Assembly (NCBI GenBank): GCA_965601455.1
Contig: OZ271831.1
Coordinates: 3,472,001 to 3,536,000 of the forward strand
From: JANQEU01 sp965601455
GTDB taxonomy: Bacteria; Bacteroidota; Bacteroidia; Cytophagales; Cyclobacteriaceae
Length of the DNA stretch: 64,000 nt
Direction: 5' to 3'
Part shown: one piece after another, positions 55,089-63,631 of the stretch
Numbering within the stretch: the stretch's first letter is position 1
How the letters are laid out: each line of letters opens with the position of its first letter
The notes under the pieces: model-generated
Seen by the model: the letters and a program-made list of their open reading frames with translations, nothing else
Databases searched by the model: none
What the model was told of the DNA's origin: nothing
Made by a program: the position numbers and the translations under genes

Positions 55089-55847
55089 ATGAAATTACTA
55101 ATACTGGAGGATGAGTCATTAGCAGCGGAGAGAATCAGGAAGATGCTTGCGGAAATCGATTCGTCATTCGAAATAGTTGGTGAAATCAAATCAGTTGAGC
55201 AAGGAAAAAAATGGTTTGGTGAAAACCCGGAACCTGACCTTATCATAAGTGACATTCGATTATTGGACGGACTTAGTTTTGATCTTTTTAAGCAACTTAA
55301 ACTTGAAACACCTGTAATATTCACTACTGCATACGACCAATATGCGATTAAAGCTTTCGAGGTTAACAGTATTGATTACCTGCTAAAACCTATTGAAAAA
55401 GAAAAACTCAAAGAGAGTATAGATAAACATCAGACAAGGGTAGCGGAAAATAAATTTCCTGCTGACTTCGATGGACTCTATGAATTGATCCAGAATCAAA
55501 GGAAGTCCTATAAATCCCGTTTCTTGATCAAGATCGGACAGAAAATTGTTGCAGTCCCCGTTGAAAAAATATCCTATTTCTACAGTCAGAACAAACTCAC
55601 ATATATCGTAACGAAAGACGGGAAAAAATTGCCAACCGATCAAACACTAGAAACACTGGAGGATCAACTGGATCCAAAGGTTTTTTATCGCGCCAATCGA
55701 CAGGTAATGGTAAGTTTTGATTCGATCTCAGAAATCCACCCATATTTTAAAGGTCGACTAAAGATTGAACTTAATCCTACACTGGATATGGATATCGTGA
55801 TCAGCGCTGATAAGACTCCGGAATTCAAAAGCTGGCTAGATCAATAG
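55089..55847 (+). CDS. LytTR-family response regulator
   Basis: This 252-residue protein has a receiver domain with acidic pocket ILEDES, phosphoacceptor Asp55 (LIISDIRLLDG) and Lys in LLKPIEKEK. A LytTR DNA-binding domain at ~150-252 shows SRFLIKIGQKIVAVP, IsYFYSQNK-type and FYRANRQVMV segments. It should bind direct-repeat promoter sites when phosphorylated by the adjacent kinase. The two triple-repeat protein genes on either side are plausible targets. Confidence 0.92.
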   Translation: MKLLILEDESLAAERIRKMLAEIDSSFEIVGEIKSVEQGKKWFGENPEPDLIISDIRLLDGLSFDLFKQLKLETPVIFTTAYDQYAIKAFEVNSIDYLLKPIEKEKLKESIDKHQTRVAENKFPADFDGLYELIQNQRKSYKSRFLIKIGQKIVAVPVEKISYFYSQNKLTYIVTKDGKKLPTDQTLETLEDQLDPKVFYRANRQVMVSFDSISEIHPYFKGRLKIELNPTLDMDIVISADKTPEFKSWLDQ

Positions 55848-56002
55848 ACAAAAACCGACGCTATCGGCTCATATTTGAGATTTTCGATCTCCCGTTTCAG
55901 CATTGCCATAACCCAACTCGTCAGCAATCCATTTCTATTGCCGGGTGTTTATACGTACTTAGAGTTAAGAAAACGCAAGCACCACAATAAAACTCTAAGA
56001 AA

Positions 56003-57250
56003 ATGAACGGACTACAAAAAACACTTACGCTGCTTGGCTTGGTTGTATTTACGGCGATATCCACTCCTACAACCGCCCAGGATGAAGGTTTCATCTACGG
56101 GAGGATAACTACCATTGACGGAGGTACTTATGAAGGAGCCTTAAGGTGGGGTAAAGAAGAGGTGTATTGGACTGATATGTTCAATGCTAGAAAAACAGAA
56201 AATGAAAATCTGGATCTTCTTTCTCGAGAGGAATTAGAATACCTGGAAGATAGAGATAGGAATCAATGGGCTAGTCGTCGCAACGATTGGGTCGATTTCC
56301 GATGGGAATGGAACGATGATGACTTTATCCACCAATTTGTCATCCAATTTGGGGAAATGAAATCCATACGTCCTAGAGGAAGAGACTGGGTAGATATTAG
56401 AATGCAAAATGGTGACCTTTTGAAGATTGACGGAGGAAGTACCAATGACGTGGGTAGAAAGGTAAGAGTATACGATTCTGAACTGGGATCGATAGAAATT
56501 GACTTTGACCGAATTGAACTTATTGAATTCATGAACACTCCTAGAAAACTCAGTAAAAAGTTCGGTGAACCACTTTTTGGAACGGTAGAAAGTGATCTTG
56601 GAAGTTTCACTGGTTTTATTCAATGGGATCATGACGAAAGAGTCAGCACAGATGTATTAGACGGTGACACCTACGATGGTGATGTTTCTATAGAATTTGG
56701 CAACATCCGATCAATTGAAAGAATGGGCTATAGTAGAAGCCTTGTTACACTTAATTCAGGCCGAGAATTGGAGTTAAGAGGCAGTAATGATGTAAACGAT
56801 GACAACAAAGGAATCATCGTAACAATTGATGGAGTTGGAAGGATAGATCTGGAATGGGAAGATTTTGACAAGGTCACTTTCTCTGAAGCACCAAATTCCG
56901 GTCCCTCCTACGGCAGCTTTAAAAATCAGGAAAAGCTTTCCGGCTCGGTCACTACTACCAACGGGGACAACCACTCAGGAAGAATTGTATTCGATGTAGA
57001 TGAGGCATGGAATTACGAAATGCTTGATGGAAACGATGACGATACGGAATTTGTAATTCCCTTCAGAAATGTAGTAACGGTTTCTCCTAAGAATTACGCT
57101 TACTCGAATGTCACTTTGAAAAATGGACAAAAGATACTTCTGGGTGACACACACGATGTTTCAGACGAAAACAATGGCATTATCGTAATAGATGGATCTG
57201 AAACCATTTATGTGCCCTGGGATCGGGTTGAAGAAGTGGAATTCAGATAA
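56003..57250 (+). CDS. Exported triple-repeat protein, paralogue of the gene at 52797
   Basis: This 415-residue exported protein has a signal peptide ending TTAQ near residue 26. It is alignable over its whole length with the gene at 52797. Shared landmarks are IYGRITT, WGKEE, GxTVE-type turns, FTGFIQWDHDER, LDGNDDD, SPKNYAYS/IPKNYAYS and LLGDT-x-DV. Like its paralogue it has three internal repeats and many acidic loops (NDVNDDNKG). Localisation should be periplasm or outer surface; no sorting domain is visible. A hairpin terminator follows the stop codon. Function unknown. Confidence 0.75.
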   Translation: MNGLQKTLTLLGLVVFTAISTPTTAQDEGFIYGRITTIDGGTYEGALRWGKEEVYWTDMFNARKTENENLDLLSREELEYLEDRDRNQWASRRNDWVDFRWEWNDDDFIHQFVIQFGEMKSIRPRGRDWVDIRMQNGDLLKIDGGSTNDVGRKVRVYDSELGSIEIDFDRIELIEFMNTPRKLSKKFGEPLFGTVESDLGSFTGFIQWDHDERVSTDVLDGDTYDGDVSIEFGNIRSIERMGYSRSLVTLNSGRELELRGSNDVNDDNKGIIVTIDGVGRIDLEWEDFDKVTFSEAPNSGPSYGSFKNQEKLSGSVTTTNGDNHSGRIVFDVDEAWNYEMLDGNDDDTEFVIPFRNVVTVSPKNYAYSNVTLKNGQKILLGDTHDVSDENNGIIVIDGSETIYVPWDRVEEVEFR

Positions 57251-57285
57251 AGATTTAACTCAAATAAAGTGGACTAGTTTCTAGA

Positions 57286-57316
57286 AAAGAGCCCGCCTTT
57301 TGGCGGGCTTTTCTTA
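57286..57316 (+). terminator. Intrinsic terminator after the second triple-repeat gene
   Basis: The stem GCCCGCC / GGCGGGC closes a TTTT loop and is followed by TTTTCTTATTTT. It lies 36 bases after the stop codon and ends the transcript of the upstream gene before the coiled-coil gene starts at 57349. Confidence 0.9.
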
Positions 57317-57348
57317 TTTTGCATGTAGATGAATAATTAGTTTAGGAA

Positions 57349-57978
57349 ATGCCTACATCCATCCGTTCGGTCTTATTTCTGCTATTTCTTTTTGGCTTGC
57401 TTTTCGCTTACTCCTGGTATGACCGCAGCCATAACTCGATAATGTTGCGGGAGGAGGTTGTTCGCCCGGATGTATACATGGGTAATTCAAAAGTCTATTT
57501 CAAAGAACACTCACAAGATAGAAGTATTGCGCAATTGGAGCTGGCAATCGAATCCATTGAACACATTATGCATGAACTGGAGGAGGCCAATCAAATTGAA
57601 GTAGGTCAATCTATCGCTGAAATGGAGCGAGTACTTGACGAGATGCGGTCGGAGTCACTAGAAATGGAAGAGCTGAATAGAGTTTTCTTCAAAGCCCTAA
57701 ATGTGCTTACTAAAGCTGAATTGAAGGTCTCCGAAACACTACTTCAATCGGATAAGTCCACAAATGCGAAAATCGCTCTCAAGTACGCGATGTATCATCT
57801 GAAGAATGCATTAGAGTTTTCCAAAGGCACTAAGAAAGAATACGAAGCACATATCTACGATGAAATAGATTCACTTTTAGAAGTCCGGCACCTGGATGAC
57901 AACTACATGCTCCAACGATTAGAGGAAATGATTGCAGAAATCGATGCAATCATGGACGAAGACCCAAAAGGTTCCTGA
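57349..57978 (+). CDS. Membrane-anchored coiled-coil protein of unknown function
   Basis: The product is 209 residues. One N-terminal membrane helix (about residues 5-22, SVLFLLFLFGLLFAYSW) is followed by an almost wholly helical, Glu-rich region with heptad-like spacing (LELAIESIEHIMHELEEA, MERVLDEMRSESLEMEEL). No motif is recognised. It ends 19 bases before dinB and may share its transcript, but a functional link to DNA repair is not evident. Confidence 0.68.
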   Translation: MPTSIRSVLFLLFLFGLLFAYSWYDRSHNSIMLREEVVRPDVYMGNSKVYFKEHSQDRSIAQLELAIESIEHIMHELEEANQIEVGQSIAEMERVLDEMRSESLEMEELNRVFFKALNVLTKAELKVSETLLQSDKSTNAKIALKYAMYHLKNALEFSKGTKKEYEAHIYDEIDSLLEVRHLDDNYMLQRLEEMIAEIDAIMDEDPKGS

Positions 57979-57997
57979 CTAACGTAAATCACCGCAT

Positions 57998-59062
57998 ATG
58001 AGAAAGATCATTCATATCGATATGGATGCTTTCTTCGCCTCTATAGAGCAAAGGGACAATCCTGATCTACAGGGTAAGCCAGTTGCTGTTGGTGGCAATA
58101 GTCAAAGGGGTGTTGTGGCTGCTGCCAGTTACGAAGCCCGCAAATTTGGAGTTCACTCGGCTATGCCGTCAGCAAGAGCTGCTAAGCTTTGCCCTAATTT
58201 AATTTTCGTAAAGCACCGATTTGATGTCTATCGAGAGGCGTCCTATATCATTCGATCCATCTTTCAATCGTATACCGACCTTGTTGAGCCGCTTTCACTT
58301 GATGAAGCCTACCTCGATGTCACTCACGTAAAAAAGGGACCTCCATCAGCGACGCTCATCGCCCGGGCCATTAAACAAGAAATTAAAGCTCAGACTCAAC
58401 TAACCGCCTCAGCAGGTGTGTCCTACAACAAGTTTCTGGCAAAAACTGCATCTGATGTTGATAAGCCTGATGGTCTTTTTGTCATTCTGCCAGAACAGGC
58501 TGATGAATTCCTTGCAACACTACCCATCAGAAAATTCTACGGAATCGGAAAGGTAACAGCTGAAAAAATGAAAACAGCAGGTATTTTCCGAGGAGAAGAC
58601 CTTAGAAAAATTTCACTTGAAGATATGATTCGACGATATGGTAAGGCAGGAGACTATTATTATCACATTTGTAGAGGTATCGACCAGCGTGAAGTAAAAC
58701 CCCATCGTGAGCGGAAGTCGGTGAGTGCAGAAAGAACTTTTAGCAAGGAACTGATGAGACTTGAGGAAGTCAATGAGAAACTTGCGCCCATTATAGATGA
58801 GGTTTGGAAACGTTACACAAAGGGAAATGCTAAAGGGAAAACCATCGTCTTAAAGGTCAAATACGGCGACTTTCGTCAAATCACAAAGAGTCATACCGAT
58901 CCTGAGGTCATCGATACACAAGAACAGTTTCAAAATAGTGTTAATGCACTATTAACCACCTCTCTTTTAAATGAAGAGGGAATCCGCTTGCTAGGTGTGG
59001 GAATCAGTAATTTTCAACAAGAACAAAAAGATCAAGACCTTCAGCTAACCCTTAAACTTTAA
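57998..59062 (+). CDS. dinB: DNA polymerase IV (DinB, Y-family)
   Basis: This 354-residue protein carries all Y-family catalytic motifs: Asp8 in IHIDMDAFFASIEQ, YEARKFGVHSAMP, and Asp102-Glu103 in SLDEAYLDV. It also has the thumb helix-hairpin-helix (FYGIGKVTAEKM) and the little-finger domain. It copies past DNA lesions with low fidelity. The C-terminus ends LQLTLKL without an obvious QLxLF clamp-binding motif, although QLTLKL is a weak candidate. Confidence 0.96.
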   Translation: MRKIIHIDMDAFFASIEQRDNPDLQGKPVAVGGNSQRGVVAAASYEARKFGVHSAMPSARAAKLCPNLIFVKHRFDVYREASYIIRSIFQSYTDLVEPLSLDEAYLDVTHVKKGPPSATLIARAIKQEIKAQTQLTASAGVSYNKFLAKTASDVDKPDGLFVILPEQADEFLATLPIRKFYGIGKVTAEKMKTAGIFRGEDLRKISLEDMIRRYGKAGDYYYHICRGIDQREVKPHRERKSVSAERTFSKELMRLEEVNEKLAPIIDEVWKRYTKGNAKGKTIVLKVKYGDFRQITKSHTDPEVIDTQEQFQNSVNALLTTSLLNEEGIRLLGVGISNFQQEQKDQDLQLTLKL

Positions 59063-59069
59063 GGATATT

Positions 59070-59099
59070 TTGTGTTTTATATACCGATCGGTATATTTG
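59070..59099 (+). promoter_or_regulatory. Promoter of the TetR gene
   Basis: TTG (59070-59072), a 19-base spacer and TATATTTG (59092-59099) fit the Bacteroidota promoter consensus exactly. The -7 element ends 4 bases before the ATG at 59104, so the transcript should begin at or very near the start codon and be leaderless. Confidence 0.65.
59079..59096. promoter_or_regulatory. Palindromic TetR-type operator
   Basis: ATATACCGATCGGTATAT is a perfect 18-base palindrome lying between the -33 and -7 elements and overlapping the -7 box. TetR-family dimers bind such sites, and its position implies autorepression. Confidence 0.75.
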
Positions 59100-59103
59100 C
59101 TAC

Positions 59104-59697
59104 ATGAGAAACCCGAAGGCAACAAGAAATCTTATCATTTCAGAGGCAATTTCCTTGTTTAACCAAAAGGGATTCAGAGCGACATCTCTGTCTGATATCA
59201 CGAAAGCTACGGGAATAACAAAAGGGGCGATCTACGGAAACTTTGAGAATAAGGATGAAGTTGCAGTTGCCGCATTTGATTATGCTGTAGAAGAGATAAT
59301 GAGTATTATGCGACAGCGAATAAGAATCGCTAAAACGGCTCCCGAAAAATTAAAGGCAATCATTCTTTTTTACCAGGAACACATCTTAAATCCTCGTTTT
59401 GAAGGTGGATGCCCAATAATCAACACATCGGTTGAGGCAGACGACAATTACCCTCAACTGCGAATTAAAGCTATTCGATCCATCGCGATCTTAAAGGACA
59501 GCATAGTAAAAATTAGTCACAGGGGAATCAGGGAAAGGCAATTAAAAGAGAATTTCAAAGTGGAAGAGTTTTCTGTTCTTATGTTCGCAGCAATTAGTGG
59601 AGCAGTTTTACTTTCTAGAATTGAAGGTGATCTTGATGCTTTCCATAAAGTTAAGGACCAGTTATTTCATCAAATAGATCAATATTCATTTAATTAA
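59104..59697 (+). CDS. TetR/AcrR-family transcriptional regulator
   Basis: This 197-residue protein has the TetR helix-turn-helix near the N-terminus (ATSLSDITKATGITKGAIYG, then NFENKDEV at about residues 28-55). A helical ligand-binding domain follows, with GGCPIINTSVEADD, a motif shared with a TetR C-terminal subgroup (TetR_C_33/11-like). It probably represses itself through the palindrome over its promoter and may control the hydrolase gene 7 bases downstream, whose start codon lies inside a similar half-palindrome. The ligand is unknown. Confidence 0.9.
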   Translation: MRNPKATRNLIISEAISLFNQKGFRATSLSDITKATGITKGAIYGNFENKDEVAVAAFDYAVEEIMSIMRQRIRIAKTAPEKLKAIILFYQEHILNPRFEGGCPIINTSVEADDNYPQLRIKAIRSIAILKDSIVKISHRGIRERQLKENFKVEEFSVLMFAAISGAVLLSRIEGDLDAFHKVKDQLFHQIDQYSFN

Positions 59698-59711
59698 ATA
59701 CCAAATGGTAT
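59698..59711. promoter_or_regulatory. Second ATACC-N4-GGTAT site over the hydrolase start codon
   Basis: ATACCAAATGGTAT shares both arms and the 4-base spacing with the core of the operator at 59081-59094 (ATACCGATCGGTAT). It covers the ATG at 59705, where a bound repressor could block transcription or act as a roadblock. Confidence 0.45.
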
Positions 59712-60625
59712 CATCGCGCGAAAAATACACATTCATCGACGCAGGGACGCAAGACAAAAGCCGACCAGCAGAACGCTCTCCAAAATCGAACTGGAAAATT
59801 GAAATGATCAAAAAGAGTGTTGGAATTATTCAACACTTATCTCCCAGGATGGCTGCCGGCTTCGTTTGGCACTACTTTACAAAACCCGGCAAAAGCCGAT
59901 TTACTAAGGCCCAGCAAGAACTAATCGACCAGGCGGAGATTTCGAAGATATCATATTTCGGCCACGAAATTGTGACCTATCGATGGGGTGATTCCGGCCC
60001 AAAGGTTCTACTTAGTCACGGGTGGAATTCCAAAATCGCGGATTTCCGGAGAATGATCAACCAATTGGTGGACGCGGGCTATGTGGTAGAAGGCATTGAC
60101 ATGAAGGCTCACGGAAAGTCCTCCGGGAAACACACGGCTTTACCTGAGATTATCGATATTCTTAAAAGCTTTTATGTGAAAAATGGACCCTATCATTCGG
60201 TTATTGGATATTCCATTGGTGGTCTGGCAGTAGGAATGATGCTTTCTGAGCTTAGTACAGATTTTCAGCCGTCTAAGCTATTTATGATCGCCTCTCCCTC
60301 TCATTCAAGATACATTTTTAAGGATGTAATTGACAGTCTAAACTATTCAGAACAAGTTTATGAGGAAATGTGTGAAAAGGTGGAACAACAATATCACCAG
60401 GCTATCGATTATTTCGATTTACGGAATAAAACTAAACACATACAAATTCCGGAAATGCATCTCATATACGATCAGGATGATGAGACTGTTGGTATTGAAA
60501 GAGGTAAAGAACTACTGGATTCTTTTTCCGATGCCCACTTTGTTGAAACAAAAGGGTTGGGACATTATAAAGTGATCGCCTATCAGGATGTAATTAACTA
60601 CATATGTGATAATATGCCCAGTTAA
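59705..60625 (+). CDS. Alpha/beta hydrolase
   Basis: This 306-residue cytoplasmic protein has an alpha/beta-hydrolase fold. The oxyanion region reads LLSHGWNSK. The nucleophile is Ser170 in IGYSIGGLAVG, and His287 in KGLGHYKVI is the catalytic histidine. An acidic residue in the LIYDQDDETV stretch probably completes the triad. The first ~80 residues form a helical extension typical of a Bacteroidota subgroup. Substrate unknown. It starts 7 bases after the TetR gene, so it is likely in the same operon, and it converges on the permease gene. Confidence 0.85.
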   Translation: MVSSREKYTFIDAGTQDKSRPAERSPKSNWKIEMIKKSVGIIQHLSPRMAAGFVWHYFTKPGKSRFTKAQQELIDQAEISKISYFGHEIVTYRWGDSGPKVLLSHGWNSKIADFRRMINQLVDAGYVVEGIDMKAHGKSSGKHTALPEIIDILKSFYVKNGPYHSVIGYSIGGLAVGMMLSELSTDFQPSKLFMIASPSHSRYIFKDVIDSLNYSEQVYEEMCEKVEQQYHQAIDYFDLRNKTKHIQIPEMHLIYDQDDETVGIERGKELLDSFSDAHFVETKGLGHYKVIAYQDVINYICDNMPS

Positions 60626-60638
60626 CCCATCACCTTTA

Positions 60639-63233
60639 TCAATCTTCCCTTAATCTCTCAGTAAGTTTCAAAGTCGCGGCCTTCAAAGAGGTATATCCTA
60701 CAATTAGATAGGCAATAATTACTGTGCTGGTGACAGATATTATAAATATCCCTGCGCTTAATTCAGTACGGTACTTGAAACTTGATAGCCATTCTTCCAT
60801 GGTAAAATAGGCAATAGGAATTCCAATCACATTGGATAAAAGAACCAACATCATAAAACGCTGTGAAATCAGGTTAACAATTTCAAGGACTGAAGCTCCC
60901 AGAATTTTCCGGACCGCTACCTCCTTTAATCGATCTCTAATGGCAAGGTTAACTACCGAAAGCATACCAATAAACGAAATGAAAAGGGACAAAGCAGTTA
61001 GAAGCACCATGGTTTGTGATAATTTGGCTTCCTTGGCATGCAGCTGAGCAAAAGATTGATCAAGAAAATAACTTTCAAATGGAACACCTACAGCATGTTC
61101 ATCCCATATTCTCTCAATGTAGCTGAGTGTCGATGATACATTTGAGCCATCGATCTTCACCATTACATTTGACACCGGATTATCCCGATAAAAGAAAGCG
61201 AATGGCTTGATCTCACTTTTGAAATCTGTGAAATGAAAATCTTTAACGACTCCAATTATTCTACCGTATACAAGTGAGTCCTCCATGCTCGCTATTACAA
61301 AGCTTTCCCCAACATCATCCTTTGTCAGACCAAATCCCTCCAAACCTGACTCATTTACAATAAGATTCCAACCCTCCTTATCTGATGAGACGCTACCATC
61401 AAAATTTCGTCCGTGAACGATCTCCATTCCCAATACATTTAGGAAAGAAGGGTCTACTGATGTATAACTCATTTGAAAACGCTCAGGGTGTCCCACAATG
61501 GTTGTCCAATTAATCTTACCAAGAACTCCATCCGAGAGAGCTGCATTTGATACCCCAGATTTTTGTTGAATCTGATTCAAGAAAACTTTTTGATCTCCAA
61601 GAGATCGCGCATTCTCAATAACAAGTACCTGCTCAGCTATAAATCCTTTATCAGAGTCTTGGAAGAATGAAAGTTGACGCGAAACCACAAGAGTTGCAAC
61701 TATCATAATTGCGGATATTGAAAACTGTACAATCAGAAGAATGTTCTTGAAATTCAAAAACGCAGAAGATTTCTTTCGAAACATTCCGGAGACCCTTAAT
61801 GAAGAAAAGTACAGTGCAGGATAAATTCCGGCTGCAACCCCAAATAATACCACTACCCCGCTTAGTGTCAATATAGTTGGCAAATTTTCCATGTTCAACA
61901 GCGAAATTCTTCGACCAAATATTTCCTGCAGGAGATGAAAGAGAATTTCAGATAATACAACACCCAGGATTAAGGAAATAGAAACCATTATAAAAGTCTC
62001 AATGGAAAACTGATTGATGAGGTTGATCCGATATGCCCCAAAAGACTTTCTTATCCCAACCTCTTTCATTCTTCTCATCGTGCTTCCAAGAGTGAGATTG
62101 AGGTAATTGATTACTGAAACAATGAAAATGCACAGACCAACAGCAATGAAGATCTTAATATTATTCATATTGTTATTCACCCCAAGTTCCCATTTTAAGG
62201 CCGAGCGCAAGTGGATATCAGATAACTTCTGACTATAGATGATGTTTTGGTACCCATCCCCTGGGTCATTATGAGCATTGTATAAGGGTTGAAGTTTTTC
62301 TTCGAAACTAGCGTGAGATGTACCTGGTTTTAATTTGACATAAGTGTAGAAATTGTACCATCCCCAGGTCGTATTGAGGTCTTGAGATGGAATATCCAAT
62401 AGAACAAGGAAGTCGAAAGTGAAATGAGCATAGGAAGGTACATCTTCAATCACCCCACTAACAACATACTGTTTTTCACCTCTATTGAAAGCGGTTATTG
62501 TTTGGCCTAAGGGGTCTTCCTTCCCAAAATATTTTTTTGCAGCAGACGTAGTAAGAACAATATTGGATGAATTATTCAACATTGACTCCTTGCTTCCGGC
62601 AAGAATAGAAAAGTCGAAGATCTCCAAAAACTCTCTATCCACACGAAAGACCTGTTCTTCATAGAATTTTTTATCCTCATTCACTCCCATAAGCCACTTT
62701 CCTCCCCACGTAGGGAAAATCCTCGTCGCATATTCTACCTCAGGTATATCTGCAGCCAATGTCGGTGACAGAGCTGGAGGAGTCGTCGCATCTGGAATAC
62801 GTTCTCCTTCATTCACAAAATCAACAACTACCCGATGAATCCTTTCATGATCTTCATGAAAAGTGTCAAAAGTCATTTCCTGCTGGATGTAAATGAATAT
62901 GAACAAAAAACAGCCGATACCTAGAGTAAGACTCAGCAGATTAAAAAAAGTACTCCCTGGGTGTTTTCGTTGAAACCGGAACGCGTATTTCAGATAATGC
63001 TGAATCATATTTAATCGATTTTGAGTGATTGATATCTTTCTAAAGGAATAAGGCCTGAAAAAACTTAGCAGGTGAAACCAAAATAAGGTGCTGGCTTTAA
63101 GGTTTGAGTGGGTGGCCCGGTAGTGAGCATAGAACTCAATGAGGTCTCCTTCGATTTCCTCTTTCAGTCTCGGATTACAAATTTTCCGAAGTAACCATAA
63201 GGCTAACTTGGGTGGTTTTGGTTCTTCAATCAT
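60639..63233 (-). CDS. MacB/FtsX-type ABC transporter permease with N-terminal permease-prefix domain
   Basis: This 864-residue protein opens with the short permease-prefix domain found in PadR-linked transporters of Bacteroidota (KPPKLALWLLRKICNPRLK, EEIEGDLIEFY). A membrane helix follows (~residues 75-100), then a MacB periplasmic core domain, a three-helix FtsX unit, a second periplasmic domain and a second FtsX unit, about eight helices in all. No ATPase is encoded nearby, so it must use one from elsewhere. The ATG at 63233 overlaps the PadR stop by four bases (ATGA), which fixes the start; a frame extension upstream of it runs inside padR. Confidence 0.88.
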   Translation of the reverse strand: MIEEPKPPKLALWLLRKICNPRLKEEIEGDLIEFYAHYRATHSNLKASTLFWFHLLSFFRPYSFRKISITQNRLNMIQHYLKYAFRFQRKHPGSTFFNLLSLTLGIGCFLFIFIYIQQEMTFDTFHEDHERIHRVVVDFVNEGERIPDATTPPALSPTLAADIPEVEYATRIFPTWGGKWLMGVNEDKKFYEEQVFRVDREFLEIFDFSILAGSKESMLNNSSNIVLTTSAAKKYFGKEDPLGQTITAFNRGEKQYVVSGVIEDVPSYAHFTFDFLVLLDIPSQDLNTTWGWYNFYTYVKLKPGTSHASFEEKLQPLYNAHNDPGDGYQNIIYSQKLSDIHLRSALKWELGVNNNMNNIKIFIAVGLCIFIVSVINYLNLTLGSTMRRMKEVGIRKSFGAYRINLINQFSIETFIMVSISLILGVVLSEILFHLLQEIFGRRISLLNMENLPTILTLSGVVVLFGVAAGIYPALYFSSLRVSGMFRKKSSAFLNFKNILLIVQFSISAIMIVATLVVSRQLSFFQDSDKGFIAEQVLVIENARSLGDQKVFLNQIQQKSGVSNAALSDGVLGKINWTTIVGHPERFQMSYTSVDPSFLNVLGMEIVHGRNFDGSVSSDKEGWNLIVNESGLEGFGLTKDDVGESFVIASMEDSLVYGRIIGVVKDFHFTDFKSEIKPFAFFYRDNPVSNVMVKIDGSNVSSTLSYIERIWDEHAVGVPFESYFLDQSFAQLHAKEAKLSQTMVLLTALSLFISFIGMLSVVNLAIRDRLKEVAVRKILGASVLEIVNLISQRFMMLVLLSNVIGIPIAYFTMEEWLSSFKYRTELSAGIFIISVTSTVIIAYLIVGYTSLKAATLKLTERLRED

Positions 63234-63562
63234 ATTTCTTTCCAGGAAATTTGATTGATCCGATTCCAAAGTTCATTTCGAATTGAGCGACTGAATTCAA
63301 CAGCCTGCTTTCCCGCCACTGTTACTGTAAACAGCCTTTTCCGTCGTCCACCTCTCTCATGAGTTGCACTGTCCAACGATGAGTTGAGGTAACCTTTCTC
63401 CTCAAGTCTATTCAAGGCTGCATGAATGGCACCCATGGCAACATTTCTGCCTGTGGATTGGTGAATTTCTTCGTGAATCGATAAACCGTATGCTTTGGGA
63501 TGCAGAATTGCCACCGTTAAAAGCAAGAGTTCTTCAAACTCACCGAGATTAGAGCCTTTCAT
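63230..63562 (-). CDS. PadR-family transcriptional regulator
   Basis: This 110-residue winged-helix protein has the PadR layout: ELLLLTVAILHPKAYGLSIH, then GAIHAALNRLEEKGYL, then RGGRRKRLFTVTVAGKQAV, ending in a dimerisation helix. It is translationally coupled to the permease gene. This pairing is frequent in Bacteroidota and suggests that it represses the transporter until a signal is present. Confidence 0.9.
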   Translation of the reverse strand: MKGSNLGEFEELLLLTVAILHPKAYGLSIHEEIHQSTGRNVAMGAIHAALNRLEEKGYLNSSLDSATHERGGRRKRLFTVTVAGKQAVEFSRSIRNELWNRINQISWKEI

Positions 63563-63631
63563 CGTTTATCAATATTCGTAAATGTAGGAATTGAATCAAT
63601 AACTACAAATACGAAAATTGATTTAAAAAGG

